Positions 1 through 9,121 are shown, counted from the first letter of the stretch. The stretch is 64,000 bases of DNA from Haloarcula halophila (GCF_029278565.1 NZ_CP119559.1:248001-312000), one strand, 5' to 3'. Notes: a model not told the origin generated them from the letters alone. A program made the numbers and translations.

Positions 1-576
1 CCCGGCCTGATGGCGGTCTATCAGGACGCGACCGGCAACGCCGAAGCCGAGGCCCTGGCCTACGCGAAGGCGCTGGGCTGTACCCGAGCGGGCGTCATCG
101 GGACGACCTTCCAGGAGGAAGTCGAGACCGACCTCTTCGGCGAGCAGGCCGTCCTCTGTGGCGGCGTCACCGAGATGGTCAAGGCCGGCTTCGAGACGCT
201 GGTCGACGCCGGCTACGCGCCGGAGATGGCCTACTTCGAGTGTCTGAACGAACTCAAACTCATCGTCGATCTGATGTACGAGGGCGGCAACATGGAGATG
301 TGGAACTCCGTCTCCGACACCGCCGAGTACGGCGGACTCACCCGCGGTGAGGAAGTCATCAACCGCGAGGGGATGGAAGAAATCCTCGAAGACGTCCAGA
401 ACGGCGAGTTCGCCCGGGAGTGGATCAACGAGAACCAGGCCAACCGGCCGTCCTACAAGCAGTACCGGGCCGCAGAGCAGAGCCACCAGGTCGAGCAGGT
501 CGGCGGCGAACTGCGGAAACTGTTCGCCTGGGACGACGAGGAAGAAGCATCCGAAGAAGTACCCGCAGATGACTAA
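1..576 (+). CDS. ilvC: Ketol-acid reductoisomerase, C-terminal part (gene starts before the window)
   Basis: This is the NADPH- and Mg-dependent acetohydroxyacid isomeroreductase of valine, leucine and isoleucine synthesis. The frame is open from base 1, and 191 residues remain, which is the knotted helical C-terminal domain. The metal-binding motif ETDLFGEQ and the second acidic motif [16 protein letters not shown] are both present, and the length to the stop fits class I KARI. The N-terminal Rossmann domain lies outside the window. The gene ends 36 bp before leuC on the same strand, so ilvC-leuC-leuD very likely form one operon. The acidic tail ([12 protein letters not shown]) is typical of haloarchaea. 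Confidence 0.96.
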   Translation, partial: PGLMAVYQDATGNAEAEALAYAKALGCTRAGVIGTTFQEEVETDLFGEQAVLCGGVTEMVKAGFETLVDAGYAPEMAYFECLNELKLIVDLMYEGGNMEMWNSVSDTAEYGGLTRGEEVINREGMEEILEDVQNGEFAREWINENQANRPSYKQYRAAEQSHQVEQVGGELRKLFAWDDEEEASEEVPADD

Positions 577-612
577 TCACGGACGTAGCTCCGCCACAAC
601 GGAGATCACAGC

Positions 613-2034
613 ATGAGCAACGGCACGCTGTACGACAAGGTGTGGGACCGACACAAAGTAACGACCCTGCCCAACGGGCAGGACCAGCTGTTCGTCGGCC
701 TCCACCTCATCCACGAGGTCACGAGCCCGCAAGCGTTCGGGATGCTGAAAGAGCGCGGACTGGAAGTCGCACGCCCCGATCTGACTCACGCGACGGTCGA
801 CCACATCGTCCCGACGGCGAACCAGGACCGGCCCTACGCCGACGACGCGGCCGAACGGATGATGGCTGAACTGGAGGAGAACGTCCGGGACGCCGGTATC
901 GAGTTCTCGGACCCGACGACCGGTAACCAGGGGATCGTCCACGTCATCGGGCCGGAGCAAGGGATCACCCAGCCCGGGAAGACCATCGTCTGTGGCGACA
1001 GCCACACCTCGACTCACGGCGCGTTCGGCGCGCTCGCGTTCGGGATCGGGACCAGCCAGATCCGGGACGTGCTGGCGACCCAGACGATCGCCATGGAGAA
1101 ACAGAAGGTCCGGAAGATCGAGGTCAACGGCGAACTCGGCGAGGGCGTCGAGGCCAAGGACATCATCTTAGAGATCATCCGTCGGCTCGGGACCGAAGGC
1201 GGTGTCGGCTACGTCTACGAGTACGCCGGCGAAGCCATCGAGAACCTCGGGATGGAAGGACGGATGTCGATCTGTAACATGTCCATCGAGGGCGGCGCTC
1301 GCGCGGGCTACGTCAACCCCGACGAGACCACCTACGAGTGGCTCGAAGCGACCGACTACTTCCAGGAGAACCCCGAGAAGTTCGAGGAACTCAAACCGTA
1401 CTGGGAGTCCATCCGATCCGACGAGGACGCCGAGTACGACGACGTCGTCGAGATCGACGCGAGCGAACTGGACCCCGTCGTCACCTGGGGGACCACGCCC
1501 GGCCAGGGCATCGGCATCGACGACCCGATTCCCGAGCCCGAATCGCTGGCCGACGACAAGGTCGACACCGCCCGCCGCGCACAGAAGCACATGCGCGTCG
1601 AACCCGGCGAGACCATGAACGGCTACGAGATCGACGTGGCGTTCCTGGGTTCCTGTACCAACGCCCGGCTGCCCGACCTGCGCCGCGCGGCCCGCATCGT
1701 CAAGGGCCGCGAAGTCGACGACGACGTGCGCGCGTTCGTCGTCCCCGGCAGCCAGCGCGTCCAACAGGCCGCCAAGGAGGAAGGGCTCAAGGACGTCTTC
1801 GAGGCGGCCGGCTTCGAGTGGCGTAACGCCGGCTGTTCGATGTGTCTGGGCATGAACGAGGACCAGCTGGAGGGGGACGAGGCCTGTGCCAGCTCCTCGA
1901 ACCGGAACTTCGTCGGCCGCCAGGGTAGCAAGGACGGCCGGACGGTGCTGATGAACCCACGTATGGTGGCCGCGGCGGCCATCACCGGGGAGGTCTCCGA
2001 CGTGCGCGATCTGAAGGAGGTGAACCTGGCGTGA
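613..2034 (+). CDS. leuC: 3-isopropylmalate dehydratase large subunit
   Basis: This is the aconitase-family large subunit (473 residues) that, with LeuD, isomerises 2- to 3-isopropylmalate in leucine synthesis. It carries [12 protein letters not shown], and the three cysteines that bind the 4Fe-4S cluster: one in GSCTN (about residue 348) and two in GCSMCLGMN (about 408 and 411). The length matches the bacterial-type LeuC (about 470). The start is the ATG that follows ilvC by 36 bp. It overlaps leuD by 4 bp, which implies translational coupling of the two subunits. Confidence 0.96.
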   Translation: MSNGTLYDKVWDRHKVTTLPNGQDQLFVGLHLIHEVTSPQAFGMLKERGLEVARPDLTHATVDHIVPTANQDRPYADDAAERMMAELEENVRDAGIEFSDPTTGNQGIVHVIGPEQGITQPGKTIVCGDSHTSTHGAFGALAFGIGTSQIRDVLATQTIAMEKQKVRKIEVNGELGEGVEAKDIILEIIRRLGTEGGVGYVYEYAGEAIENLGMEGRMSICNMSIEGGARAGYVNPDETTYEWLEATDYFQENPEKFEELKPYWESIRSDEDAEYDDVVEIDASELDPVVTWGTTPGQGIGIDDPIPEPESLADDKVDTARRAQKHMRVEPGETMNGYEIDVAFLGSCTNARLPDLRRAARIVKGREVDDDVRAFVVPGSQRVQQAAKEEGLKDVFEAAGFEWRNAGCSMCLGMNEDQLEGDEACASSSNRNFVGRQGSKDGRTVLMNPRMVAAAAITGEVSDVRDLKEVNLA

Positions 2035-2675
2035 CCGACGCTACCGAGGAGATCCCCGAAGTCGATTACGTCGAGGGGAGCGGCATCCCGATCCGCGGGA
2101 ACGACATCGACACCGACCAGATCATCCCCGCGCGGTTCATGAAGGTCGTCACCTTCGACGGCCTGGGCGAGTTCGCCTTCTTCGATCTGCGGTTCGACGA
2201 CGAGGACAACCAGAAGGACCACCCGATGAACGAGGAGCGGTTCCAGGACGCCAACGTCATGGTCGTCAACAACAACTTCGGCTGTGGCTCCTCGCGCGAA
2301 CACGCCCCCCAGGCGCTGATGCGCTGGGGCATCGACGCGATCATCGGCGAAGGGTTCGCCGAGATCTTCGCCGGGAACTGCCTGGCACTGGGGATTCCGA
2401 CGGTGACCGCGGACCACGAGACGATCAACGCGCTCCAGCAGTGGGTCGAGGACAACCCCGACAAGGAGATCGAGGTCGACGTGGCCGCCGAGACCGTCAG
2501 GTACGGCGGCAACGAGATCTCCGTCAGCGTCGACGACGCCCAGCGGCAGGCGCTCGTCGAGGGGATCTGGGACACCACTGCGCTGATGAAGGCGAACCGG
2601 AACGCGATCGAGGAGACGGCGGCGAACCTGCCGTACCTCGACCAGACCCGGTCCGACGTCGAGGCTGACGACTGA
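2031..2675 (+). CDS. leuD: 3-isopropylmalate dehydratase small subunit
   Basis: This is the swivel-domain subunit (214 residues) that completes the LeuCD isomerase. The conserved active-site loop reads [14 protein letters not shown], and the N-terminal [14 protein letters not shown] motif is also typical. Translation starts at GTG, whose bases overlap the leuC stop (GTGA, 4 bp). The protein ends in a short acidic tail. A run of six T residues directly after the stop probably ends the ilvC-leuC-leuD transcript. Confidence 0.96.
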   Translation: MTDATEEIPEVDYVEGSGIPIRGNDIDTDQIIPARFMKVVTFDGLGEFAFFDLRFDDEDNQKDHPMNEERFQDANVMVVNNNFGCGSSREHAPQALMRWGIDAIIGEGFAEIFAGNCLALGIPTVTADHETINALQQWVEDNPDKEIEVDVAAETVRYGGNEISVSVDDAQRQALVEGIWDTTALMKANRNAIEETAANLPYLDQTRSDVEADD

Positions 2676-2684
2676 ATCGGGCCG

Positions 2685-2690
2685 TTTTTT
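2685..2690 (+). terminator. Oligo-T terminator after leuD
   Basis: Six consecutive T residues follow the G+C-rich GGGCCG ten bases after the leuD stop. Archaeal RNA polymerase terminates at such runs. The next rightward gene starts only at 2747, so this probably separates the leucine operon from the regulator gene. Confidence 0.5.
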
Positions 2691-2746
2691 CGAGTGGGAC
2701 GGGTCGTGATGCAAAGACCCATCTACCGTCGGGTCGCCTCTCCGAC

Positions 2747-3487
2747 ATGGAGCGGATACGCGAGATCCACATCGCCCCGCTGGGTCACGAACGCGACCGC
2801 ATCGTCGAGCCCATCCGGGAACACAACGCCGACACCGTCTACCTGCTCAACCAGAGCGAGCGCAGGCAGCGGTTCACGGCGTACCAGCAGGCGCTCGTCG
2901 AGGATCTCGAAGCCGATGGCATCAGTATCGACATCCACGAGACCGACCTCCACGATCTCTACGACGTGTTAGCGGTCGTGACGACGCTCACGGCCGATCA
3001 CTCCGACGATATCGTCCGTGTCAACGTCTCCAGCGGCCCGAAACTGGCGGCGATCGGGAGCGCTATCGCCTGCATGGCGACGGCAGCGACGGCCTACTAC
3101 GTCCACCCGGAGCGCCACGTTCCGCCGGTCGCCGAAGAACCGCTCACACGGGGAATGCAGAACGCGGAAGTGTTGCCGTCCTATCCGATCGAAACCATCT
3201 CCCGCGATCAGGTCGCGGTACTGGACTACCTCGACCGAACGAACTCCGAGAGCTACACCGCTAAAAAGAAAGACCTCATCGAGTTCGCCGAGGAAGCCGG
3301 CCTGGCGTTCATCGACGACGCCGACCCGGCCAACGACAAGGCGAAGTTCGCGCTGTTGAACGCGAACATCGTCGATCCGTTGATCGAGGACGGCTATATT
3401 GCCGTCCGCGAGGTCGGACGCACGAAACAGATCACGCTCACCGAGACCGGACGCAACGTCCTCCACGCGTTCCGTCACAAGCTCTGA
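2747..3487 (+). CDS. HFX_2341-family regulator: CARF-like N-terminal domain plus winged helix
   Basis: This 246-residue protein has an N-terminal Rossmann-like domain (about 1-130) and a C-terminal winged helix (about 155-246). The family is known in haloarchaea as HFX_2341 type (DUF6293). The N-terminal domain has the ridge motif VNVSSGPKLAAIG at about residues 87-99, close to the N-x-S/T-G-G-x-K motif of CARF domains that bind cyclic oligoadenylate in Csa3 and Csx1. The C-terminal part has Lys-rich TAKKKDL and ends in TLTETGRNVL, as in winged-helix regulators. It is not in a CRISPR context. It follows leuD after an oligo-T terminator, so it is probably transcribed alone. Family membership is fairly sure; the ligand and targets are unknown. 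Confidence 0.8.
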   Translation: MERIREIHIAPLGHERDRIVEPIREHNADTVYLLNQSERRQRFTAYQQALVEDLEADGISIDIHETDLHDLYDVLAVVTTLTADHSDDIVRVNVSSGPKLAAIGSAIACMATAATAYYVHPERHVPPVAEEPLTRGMQNAEVLPSYPIETISRDQVAVLDYLDRTNSESYTAKKKDLIEFAEEAGLAFIDDADPANDKAKFALLNANIVDPLIEDGYIAVREVGRTKQITLTETGRNVLHAFRHKL

Positions 3488-3559
3488 TCGGGCCACAGTC
3501 TGTCGCTTCGGTCCGTCGTCAACGGGGTTCAGATACTCCGCCGATGAAGAACGTTCCAA

Positions 3560-3602
3560 TAGTATAGACTGTTTTGATACTATCAGTTGTATCGATAGTA
3601 TC
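3560..3602. repeat. AT-rich inverted repeats in the gap after the regulator gene
   Basis: GATACTATC (3576-3584) and its exact complement GATAGTATC (3594-3602) flank 9 bases. A third related half-site, ATAGTAT, lies at about 3560-3566. The block is AT-rich in otherwise G+C-rich DNA. It may be an operator or a bent promoter region, but there is no gene start within 250 bp downstream. Confidence 0.4.
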
Positions 3603-3639
3603 TGGATAGAACGTACATACTGATCCCTCGAATCAATGG

Positions 3640-3800
3640 ATGCGCACGGGTCGGCGACGACCCGTCGTCGGGTGCCCACCCTCTTCGGCCCTCCAACGCG
3701 GGCACCCCGGCGGCGTCGCCACCCCGCGCCCGCTCTCACTGCGTGCGGTGGGAGTGTGCCTCTGACACGCACGACGGGCCTTCGCCCGAGGCCCGTTCGG
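3640..3800. other. G+C-rich cluster of stem-loops, candidate structured RNA
   Basis: No gene is visible between 3488 and 3879. The central part can fold into consecutive perfect stems: 3646-3653 with 3658-3665 (ACGGGTCG, 4-nt loop), 3670-3677 with 3700-3707 (GGGTGCCC), 3733-3739 with 3748-3754 (one G-U pair), and 3774-3780 with 3790-3796 (ACGGGCC). AT-rich sequence ends just upstream at about 3625, as expected for a promoter. It could be a small RNA, a long leader of the next gene, or merely palindromic spacer DNA. Confidence 0.3.
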
Positions 3801-3879
3801 TCCACTGACGGTCCCCCTGACGCTACGACGAGTCCAGTCGACCGCGGCGTTTTTCTCGATTCACCGTGAACTGCCGACA

Positions 3880-4275
3880 GTGACACAGCACGGTCCCCTG
3901 GTCCCGCTACTCGGCCTGCTACTCGGGGCGACTGTCGGCTCGCTCGTCCTCTGGATCGCACTCGACGCTCGGACCAGAGACGAGAACCCGCTTCTGTGGG
4001 GGCTCCTCTCTCTCCCACTGTACCCGGTATTCCCACTGGCGTTCTATCTACTGCGCCGTCGGAGTGCCCGCGTCCGTCTGCCCGACGGTCGGTATTACCT
4101 CGCCAGAGCGGCAGCCGTCGGGACCGTCCTCTCTCTGGCAGTCGCGGCCCTCGCAGCACCGCCGGACCCGTTCACCCTGGTTACGTACTGGCTCGTCGCC
4201 GCGCCGGTCGTCGTCGCGGGGCTGTACGTCTTCGATCGGCACCGCCGACAGGCACAGACGACGGGCGCGCTGTAA
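3880..4275 (+). CDS. Small membrane protein with four predicted helices, function unknown
   Basis: This 131-residue protein starts at GTG. Hydrophobic segments at about residues 8-28, 38-57, 74-94 and 98-118 suggest four membrane helices. Arg-rich loops (RRRSARVR around 60) would lie in the cytoplasm. No motif of a known enzyme or transporter is visible. It sits alone between the regulator and leuB and ends 78 bp before leuB. Codon use and the hydrophobic pattern support a real gene, but the start is uncertain because it has no clear ribosome binding site. Confidence 0.6.
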   Translation: MTQHGPLVPLLGLLLGATVGSLVLWIALDARTRDENPLLWGLLSLPLYPVFPLAFYLLRRRSARVRLPDGRYYLARAAAVGTVLSLAVAALAAPPDPFTLVTYWLVAAPVVVAGLYVFDRHRRQAQTTGAL

Positions 4276-4353
4276 GGGGACCTACCCACGAACCAGGACC
4301 GCGGACCGCGGAAAACCGAACCACTTTCACTCTCCGCTCGTCTCTGCTGGAAC

Positions 4354-5337
4354 ATGACACACGAGATCGCCGTCATCCCCGGCGACGGGATCGGCCAGGA
4401 GGTCACGCCCGCTGCCGTCGAGGTACTGGAGGCAATCGAGACAGTCGACTTCGAGTTCGTCGAAGGCGACGCCGGTGACGCCGTCAAAGCCGAGACAGGG
4501 ACGGCACTCCCCGAGGCGACCGCGGCGCTCGCTGCCGACGCCGATGCGACGCTGTTCGGTGCGGCCGGCGAGACGGCCGCGGACGTGATCCTCCCGCTGC
4601 GGCAGGTCGTCGGGTCGTTCGCCAACGTCCGCCCAGCGGTCGCGTACCCGGCACTCGACGCTGTCCAGCCCGACACCGACCTCGTGTTCATCCGGGAGAA
4701 CACCGAAGGCGTCTACAAGGGCATCGAGAGCGAGATCACCGACGGTGTGACCACCTGTACCCGCGTCATCACCGAAGAAGCGTCAGAGAAGATCGCCGAG
4801 TTCGGCTTCGACTACGCCCGGCAGAACGGCTTCGACGACGTGACGATCGCCCACAAGGCAAACGTCATGCAGAAGACCGACGGTCTGTTCCTGGAGACGG
4901 CCGAGCGGGTCGGGGCGGATCTCGACGCGGAGTACGATACGGCCCTGATGGACGCGCTGGCGATGCATCTGGTGATGCATCCCGAGGACTACGGTGTGGT
5001 CGTCTGTCCGAATCTCGCGGGCGACATGCTCTCGGACCTGGCGGCGGGACTGGTCGGCGGGCTCGGTCTGCTCCCGTCGGCGAACGTCGGCGAGGAGAAC
5101 GCGCTGTTCGAACCGGTCCACGGCTCCGCACCGGACATCGCGGGCGAAGGGATCGCCAACCCCTCGGCGATGGTCCTCTCGGCAGCGATGCTGCTGGATC
5201 ACCTCGGATACGACGAAGAAGGGGATCGGGTCCGGGAGGCTGTCGAGACGGTGTTGGACGAGGGTCCCCGGACGCCGGATCTCGGTGGCGACGGCAGTAC
5301 CGAGGAAGTCACCGCTGCGATCCTGGATGCGCTGTAA
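4354..5337 (+). CDS. leuB: 3-isopropylmalate dehydrogenase
   Basis: This NAD-dependent oxidative decarboxylase (327 residues) makes 2-oxoisocaproate, the last intermediate before leucine transamination. Visible motifs are [10 protein letters not shown] at the N-terminus, [25 protein letters not shown], and the metal and NAD region [15 protein letters not shown] followed by [16 protein letters not shown]. It is a little shorter than bacterial LeuB, as usual in haloarchaea. Related isocitrate or homoisocitrate dehydrogenases are possible in principle, but the nearby leuCD genes make LeuB by far the best call. It is separated from leuD by two unrelated genes, so it probably has its own promoter. 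Confidence 0.93.
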   Translation: MTHEIAVIPGDGIGQEVTPAAVEVLEAIETVDFEFVEGDAGDAVKAETGTALPEATAALAADADATLFGAAGETAADVILPLRQVVGSFANVRPAVAYPALDAVQPDTDLVFIRENTEGVYKGIESEITDGVTTCTRVITEEASEKIAEFGFDYARQNGFDDVTIAHKANVMQKTDGLFLETAERVGADLDAEYDTALMDALAMHLVMHPEDYGVVVCPNLAGDMLSDLAAGLVGGLGLLPSANVGEENALFEPVHGSAPDIAGEGIANPSAMVLSAAMLLDHLGYDEEGDRVREAVETVLDEGPRTPDLGGDGSTEEVTAAILDAL

Positions 5338-5405
5338 CCGAGCAGAAACAGTCAGTATCCGATAGAAAAGCGTAAAACCGGAGCGAAACGATCACTAGCA
5401 AGAGG

Positions 5406-6167
5406 ATGCTCCCGGCCGAGCGCAAACGGACGATCGTCCGACTGGTGACCGAGCGAGACGGCTGCTCAGTCGCGGAACTAGCGGCGGAACTGGATTTCTC
5501 GAAGGCGACGATCCGTCGGGACCTCCGGGACCTCGAAACCGAGGGTCGCATCGAGCGGTCCCACGGCGGCGCGGTTCCCAGTTCCTCCGTCGGCACCGAA
5601 CGCTCGTACGACCAGCGGGAAGTCGAGAACCTCGACGCGAAACGTGCGATCGCCGGTCGGGCCAGCGAGGAGATCCGTGAAGACCACGTCGTCTTCTTCG
5701 ACGCCGGGACGACGACGATGGAAGTCGCCCGCGCGGTCCCGGAGACGGAGTTCGTCGCCGCGACGAACATGCCGGAGTTAGCGACGGAGCTCTCCCGACG
5801 GGACCTGGAGGTGAAACTGACAGGCGGGACGTTGCGCGCTCGGACCCGGGCACTCGTCGGGCCGACGGCCGAAGCGTTCCTCGACCGGACGAACTTCGAC
5901 CTGCTCGTGCTCGGGACGAACGCAGTCGATTCGACCGCGGGACTCTCGACACCGAACGAGGACGAAGCAGCCGTGAAGTCCCAGATGGTCGACCAAGCCT
6001 CCCGCGTGGTTCTGGTCGCCGACTGCTCGAAGTTCGGCGAGCGAAGCTTCGTCTCGTTTGCCGACCTGTCGGCGATCGATCTGCTCGTTACCGACCGCTC
6101 ACCGACAGGCACGCTCGCGACAGCGTTCGACGACGCCGGCGTCACCGTCGAAGGAGTCAACGAATGA
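5406..6167 (+). CDS. glpR: DeoR-family transcriptional repressor of sugar genes
   Basis: This 253-residue protein has an N-terminal DeoR winged helix (about 1-57, with the recognition segment DFSKATIRRDLRDLETEGRI and the hinge SHGGAV) and a C-terminal DeoRC sugar-phosphate sensor domain. The ADGTL-like sensor motif appears as DAGTTTMEVA, with VADCSKFG near the C-terminus. In Haloferax volcanii the GlpR ortholog represses pfkB and kdgK, the fructose and glucose kinase genes. Here it overlaps pfkB by 4 bp (ATGA), as in other haloarchaea, so it is coupled to its main target. A fructose phosphate is the likely inducer, by inference. Confidence 0.92.
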   Translation: MLPAERKRTIVRLVTERDGCSVAELAAELDFSKATIRRDLRDLETEGRIERSHGGAVPSSSVGTERSYDQREVENLDAKRAIAGRASEEIREDHVVFFDAGTTTMEVARAVPETEFVAATNMPELATELSRRDLEVKLTGGTLRARTRALVGPTAEAFLDRTNFDLLVLGTNAVDSTAGLSTPNEDEAAVKSQMVDQASRVVLVADCSKFGERSFVSFADLSAIDLLVTDRSPTGTLATAFDDAGVTVEGVNE

Positions 6168-7072
6168 TCGTCACAGTCACCTACAACCCAGCAGTCGACC
6201 AGACCGTCCAGTTCGACGAGCCGATGGAACCAGACCACGTCATGCGGGCCGAGAGTGCCCGCTACGACGCCGGCGGGAAGGGGATCAACGTCGCCCAGTT
6301 CCTCACTGCGATGGACAAACCCTGTGTCGCGACGGGACTGGCCGGTGGATTCACCGGTCGGTTCATCCGGGAGGACATGCAGTCCGGCGGGGTCGAGACC
6401 GACTTCACCGAGATCGAGGGGATAACGAGGCTGAACACGACCGCCATAGCCGACGACGAGGAGTTCAAACTCAATCTCAGCGGCCCGGCTGTCGACCGAG
6501 GTATCGTCGACGATGTCCTCGAACGCGTCCGCGCTCACGACCCCGACTGGGTGCTCGTCGGTGGGAGTCTCCCGCCGGGCCTGGAGATCGAAGACATCGA
6601 CCGGATCGCGACCGGCGGCGACTGGGAGACGATCGTCGACGTGGAGGGGACGATCCTCAAGCGACTGGACGCCCGGTACTCGATGTGTAAACCGAACCGT
6701 CACGAACTGGGGGACGCGACCGACGCCGACGTCTCGACCCTGGAGGGGTGTGCACGGGCCGCCGGCTCGTTCCGGGACCAGGGGTTCGACCGGGTGTTGG
6801 CGTCGCTGGGGGCCGACGGCGCGGTGTTGGCGACGGAGGAACAGCTCCTGTACGCCGATGCATTGGACGTCGACGTGGTCGATACTGTCGGTGCCGGCGA
6901 CGCGTTGCTCTCGGGCCTGCTCGCAGCCTGGGAGGCCGGCGAGAGCAACGAAGCGGCCCTCAGAACTGGTGTCGCGGTCTCGTCGCTGCTGGTCTCGCAG
7001 GCTGGTACCGGAATCCCGTCGCTCGCAAGCGTCGAGTCGCTACGCGAAGACGTGACCGTCCAGACCCTGTAA
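6164..7072 (+). CDS. pfkB: 1-phosphofructokinase, PfkB family
   Basis: This 302-residue ribokinase-fold enzyme phosphorylates fructose 1-phosphate to fructose 1,6-bisphosphate. The N-terminal sugar-binding signature is GGKGINVAQFL (about residues 36-46). The C-terminal signature with the catalytic Asp is DTVGAGDALLSGLLAA (about 243-258). It is translationally coupled to glpR. It meets the oppositely oriented ketohexokinase-like gene with a 1-bp gap. With that kinase and the aldolase it gives a full route from fructose to triose phosphates. Tagatose 6-phosphate kinase is an alternative name for the same family, but the glpR partner favours fructose. Confidence 0.93.
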   Translation: MIVTVTYNPAVDQTVQFDEPMEPDHVMRAESARYDAGGKGINVAQFLTAMDKPCVATGLAGGFTGRFIREDMQSGGVETDFTEIEGITRLNTTAIADDEEFKLNLSGPAVDRGIVDDVLERVRAHDPDWVLVGGSLPPGLEIEDIDRIATGGDWETIVDVEGTILKRLDARYSMCKPNRHELGDATDADVSTLEGCARAAGSFRDQGFDRVLASLGADGAVLATEEQLLYADALDVDVVDTVGAGDALLSGLLAAWEAGESNEAALRTGVAVSSLLVSQAGTGIPSLASVESLREDVTVQTL

Positions 7073-7073
7073 C

Positions 7074-8207
7074 TCAGAACTTCTCGACGTAGCCGTCGAC
7101 GAACGCTTCGATCTCGGCCGGGGAGGGCTGATCTGCGGTCCGGACGAAGTAGCCAGCGACCGCGTTCCCGAGCAGGATCGACGCCGGGGCATCTAGGTCG
7201 AGGACGCGCCCGACGGCTAGCCCCGCGTTGAAGTGATCGCCCGAGCTGGTCGTCAACGCCGGGTCGTCGACTGCCGGGACCTCGACGCTGTGGGTCCCGT
7301 CGGCGGTGACGACCACCGAGCGGTCGACACCGTGACCGACGAACCAGGTCGGTTCGAGCGCGTCGTAGGCGACCGCCGCGGACTCCTCGAAGGTCCGGTC
7401 CCCGTCTCCGGCGTAGGCGTCCGCGAGGACGCCGGTCTCCGCCCGGTTCGAGGAGACGACCACGTCGGTCACCTCGTCCAACCGGCCGATCGCGTTCCGA
7501 CCGGCCCGGAGCCTGTCCGCGTCGAGTTTCCGGATGTCGCCGGGATCGATCAACACTGTCCCGGGCGGATCGTCGATCCGATCCCAGTTGTCGCGGAGGC
7601 CGTCGTAGATGTCCGGGAGGTCCGGCGTCTCGGACCAGTAGCCGGTTCCCAGGAGTTCGGCACCGTCGAGGCGATCGAGCAGTCTGTCGTGGCCGAACCA
7701 CTCCTCCAGCGCCGCCCAGTCGAGCTCCATCGTGTCGCCGATCTCGGTCAGCATCAGCTTCCCGTCGTCGAACTCGACCGCGTCGGTGACGCCGGGTTCG
7801 CCGATACTGTGGAGGTCGAGGTGGCCGAACTCCGTCTCGAACGGCTCTCTGACGGGGTCGTCGTACATCCCGATCATCGTCGTCTCGAACGCCCAGGTGT
7901 CGAACGCCCGAGCCAGGTGACAGGTGTGGCCGCCGGTCCGGCTCCCGTCTTGGAGCCACTCGAAGGTCAGCGAACTCTCGGCCGCGACCGAGCGGTCGAC
8001 ACGATCGCCGAACGCCGAGAGCGTCGCCAGTCGCTCGTAGGTCTCGGGGTCCGAGCGGTCGGCGACGACCTCGCGGACGCGGTCGAGGTAGCCGTCGAAC
8101 CCGAAGACGACGTGTCCGTAGTCGACCGGCTCGAAGCCGTCGGCGAGGCCACGCTGTGCCTGAGCGACCGCGTCCCGCGTCTCCCGGCTCGGTGTCGGCT
8201 CCGCCAT
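7074..8207 (-). CDS. PfkB-family sugar kinase, probable ketohexokinase
   Basis: This 377-residue kinase has the PfkB fold: VVFGFDGYLDRV near the N-terminus and TTSSGDHFNAGLAVG near the C-terminus, where the usual GAGD is altered but the catalytic Asp is kept. It is longer than PfkB. It lies 3 bp downstream of the aldolase gene on the same strand, so the two form an operon, facing pfkB. Ketohexokinase activity feeding a fructose 1-phosphate route is known from Haloarcula vallismortis. That and the neighbours make fructose the likely substrate; the sequence alone shows only a carbohydrate kinase. Confidence 0.75.
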   Translation of the reverse strand: MAEPTPSRETRDAVAQAQRGLADGFEPVDYGHVVFGFDGYLDRVREVVADRSDPETYERLATLSAFGDRVDRSVAAESSLTFEWLQDGSRTGGHTCHLARAFDTWAFETTMIGMYDDPVREPFETEFGHLDLHSIGEPGVTDAVEFDDGKLMLTEIGDTMELDWAALEEWFGHDRLLDRLDGAELLGTGYWSETPDLPDIYDGLRDNWDRIDDPPGTVLIDPGDIRKLDADRLRAGRNAIGRLDEVTDVVVSSNRAETGVLADAYAGDGDRTFEESAAVAYDALEPTWFVGHGVDRSVVVTADGTHSVEVPAVDDPALTTSSGDHFNAGLAVGRVLDLDAPASILLGNAVAGYFVRTADQPSPAEIEAFVDGYVEKF

Positions 8208-8210
8208 CGC

Positions 8211-8993
8211 CTACAGGACGTCGTCCGCGGCCGCGCCATCGAAGACGACCGAGTCGAGCTTGTCGAGGATGTCGTAGGGGTCCTCGCGCTGCCAGACGTT
8301 CCGGCCGACGGCTAGCCCGGAGACGCCGACGTCCATACAGTCCGCGACGAGTTCTAGGAAGTCCCGGTCGGAGGTCTTCGAGCCACCCGACAGCAGGACG
8401 CGGTTGTCCGCGGCCGCGTCGACGGCGTGGGCCATCGCCTCCTTGCTGCGGGGATACTTGACCTTCGTGAAGTCGGCACCCAGTTCCAGCCCGAGCCGTG
8501 CGGCGTAGGCGATGATGTCCCGGGTCCGATGGTCTTTGACCGCCTGTCCGCGGGGATACGACCACATCGCGACCGGCAGGTCGTGGTCGCGTGCGGCCTC
8601 CTGGACCGGCCGGAAGTCCTCGAAGGAGTCCGGTTCGCGGTTGATTCCGGGATAGATCGTGTAGCCGATCGCGTCGGCACCCAGCTCCGCGGCGTAGTCG
8701 ACCGACCAGTTCTGGGGGGAGTAGGGGTCGCCCATCCAGAGGTCGGAACTGCCGTTGAGCTTCGCCAGCAGGTTCACGTCGTCCTCGTAGCTGGGGTAGT
8801 ACGTCTCGGCCAGTCCCTTACCGACCGCAAGCGCCGTGACGGCGTCGTGGGTCGCCATCTCGAACACTTCCCGGGGGTCGAGGCGCTCCTCGACGCCGCT
8901 GAACTGCTTGGGGCCGTGTTCCAGGCCGTGGTCGTGGGCCAACACGAGCGTCTTGTCGTCGCGAACGATCGGGGAGTCATCCACTGGTCGCAT
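8211..8993 (-). CDS. Class I fructose-bisphosphate aldolase, archaeal (DhnA) type
   Basis: This 260-residue TIM-barrel aldolase splits fructose 1,6-bisphosphate into two triose phosphates. The N-terminal motif is AHDHGLEHGP, and the Schiff-base Lys lies in TKVKYPRS. LLSGGSK and GVSGLAVGRNVWQ form the phosphate-binding end. The length matches archaeal FbaB. Transcription is leftward from a promoter ending at the start codon, with an inverted repeat over the TATA box. It is followed after 3 bp by the sugar kinase gene. A 2-amino-3,7-dideoxyheptulosonate synthase is the other member of this superfamily, but the context favours aldolase. Confidence 0.92.
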   Translation of the reverse strand: MRPVDDSPIVRDDKTLVLAHDHGLEHGPKQFSGVEERLDPREVFEMATHDAVTALAVGKGLAETYYPSYEDDVNLLAKLNGSSDLWMGDPYSPQNWSVDYAAELGADAIGYTIYPGINREPDSFEDFRPVQEAARDHDLPVAMWSYPRGQAVKDHRTRDIIAYAARLGLELGADFTKVKYPRSKEAMAHAVDAAADNRVLLSGGSKTSDRDFLELVADCMDVGVSGLAVGRNVWQREDPYDILDKLDSVVFDGAAADDVL

Positions 8994-9010
8994 GTATCAG
9001 AACTACCCAG

Positions 9011-9027
9011 AACGGACATTAACCGTT
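9011..9027 (-). promoter_or_regulatory. Aldolase promoter with an overlapping inverted repeat
   Basis: On the minus strand GGTTAATG (9017-9024) is a TATA box 27 bp before the aldolase ATG, predicting a leaderless transcript. AACGG (9011-9015) and CCGTT (9023-9027) form a perfect inverted repeat around it. A repressor bound there would block TATA binding; GlpR is a candidate but not shown. Confidence 0.45.
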
Positions 9028-9121
9028 TTCGGTATCTATCGTTTACTACCGTTACTGTTCGTTTTTGCTCGACACTCCCGTCGGCCGGTAGCGGAACCCG
9101 AACCACCGGCGGACTGGTCGT

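Noticed and set aside
2969-4159. 396-codon minus-strand frame across the gap after the regulator gene
   Set aside because: Its Arg/Gly-rich composition changes abruptly, and it overlaps two better-supported genes.
6700-8565. 621-codon open frame on the minus strand
   Set aside because: It is an Arg-rich shadow of pfkB, the kinase and aldolase genes, all of which have clear motifs in their own frames.
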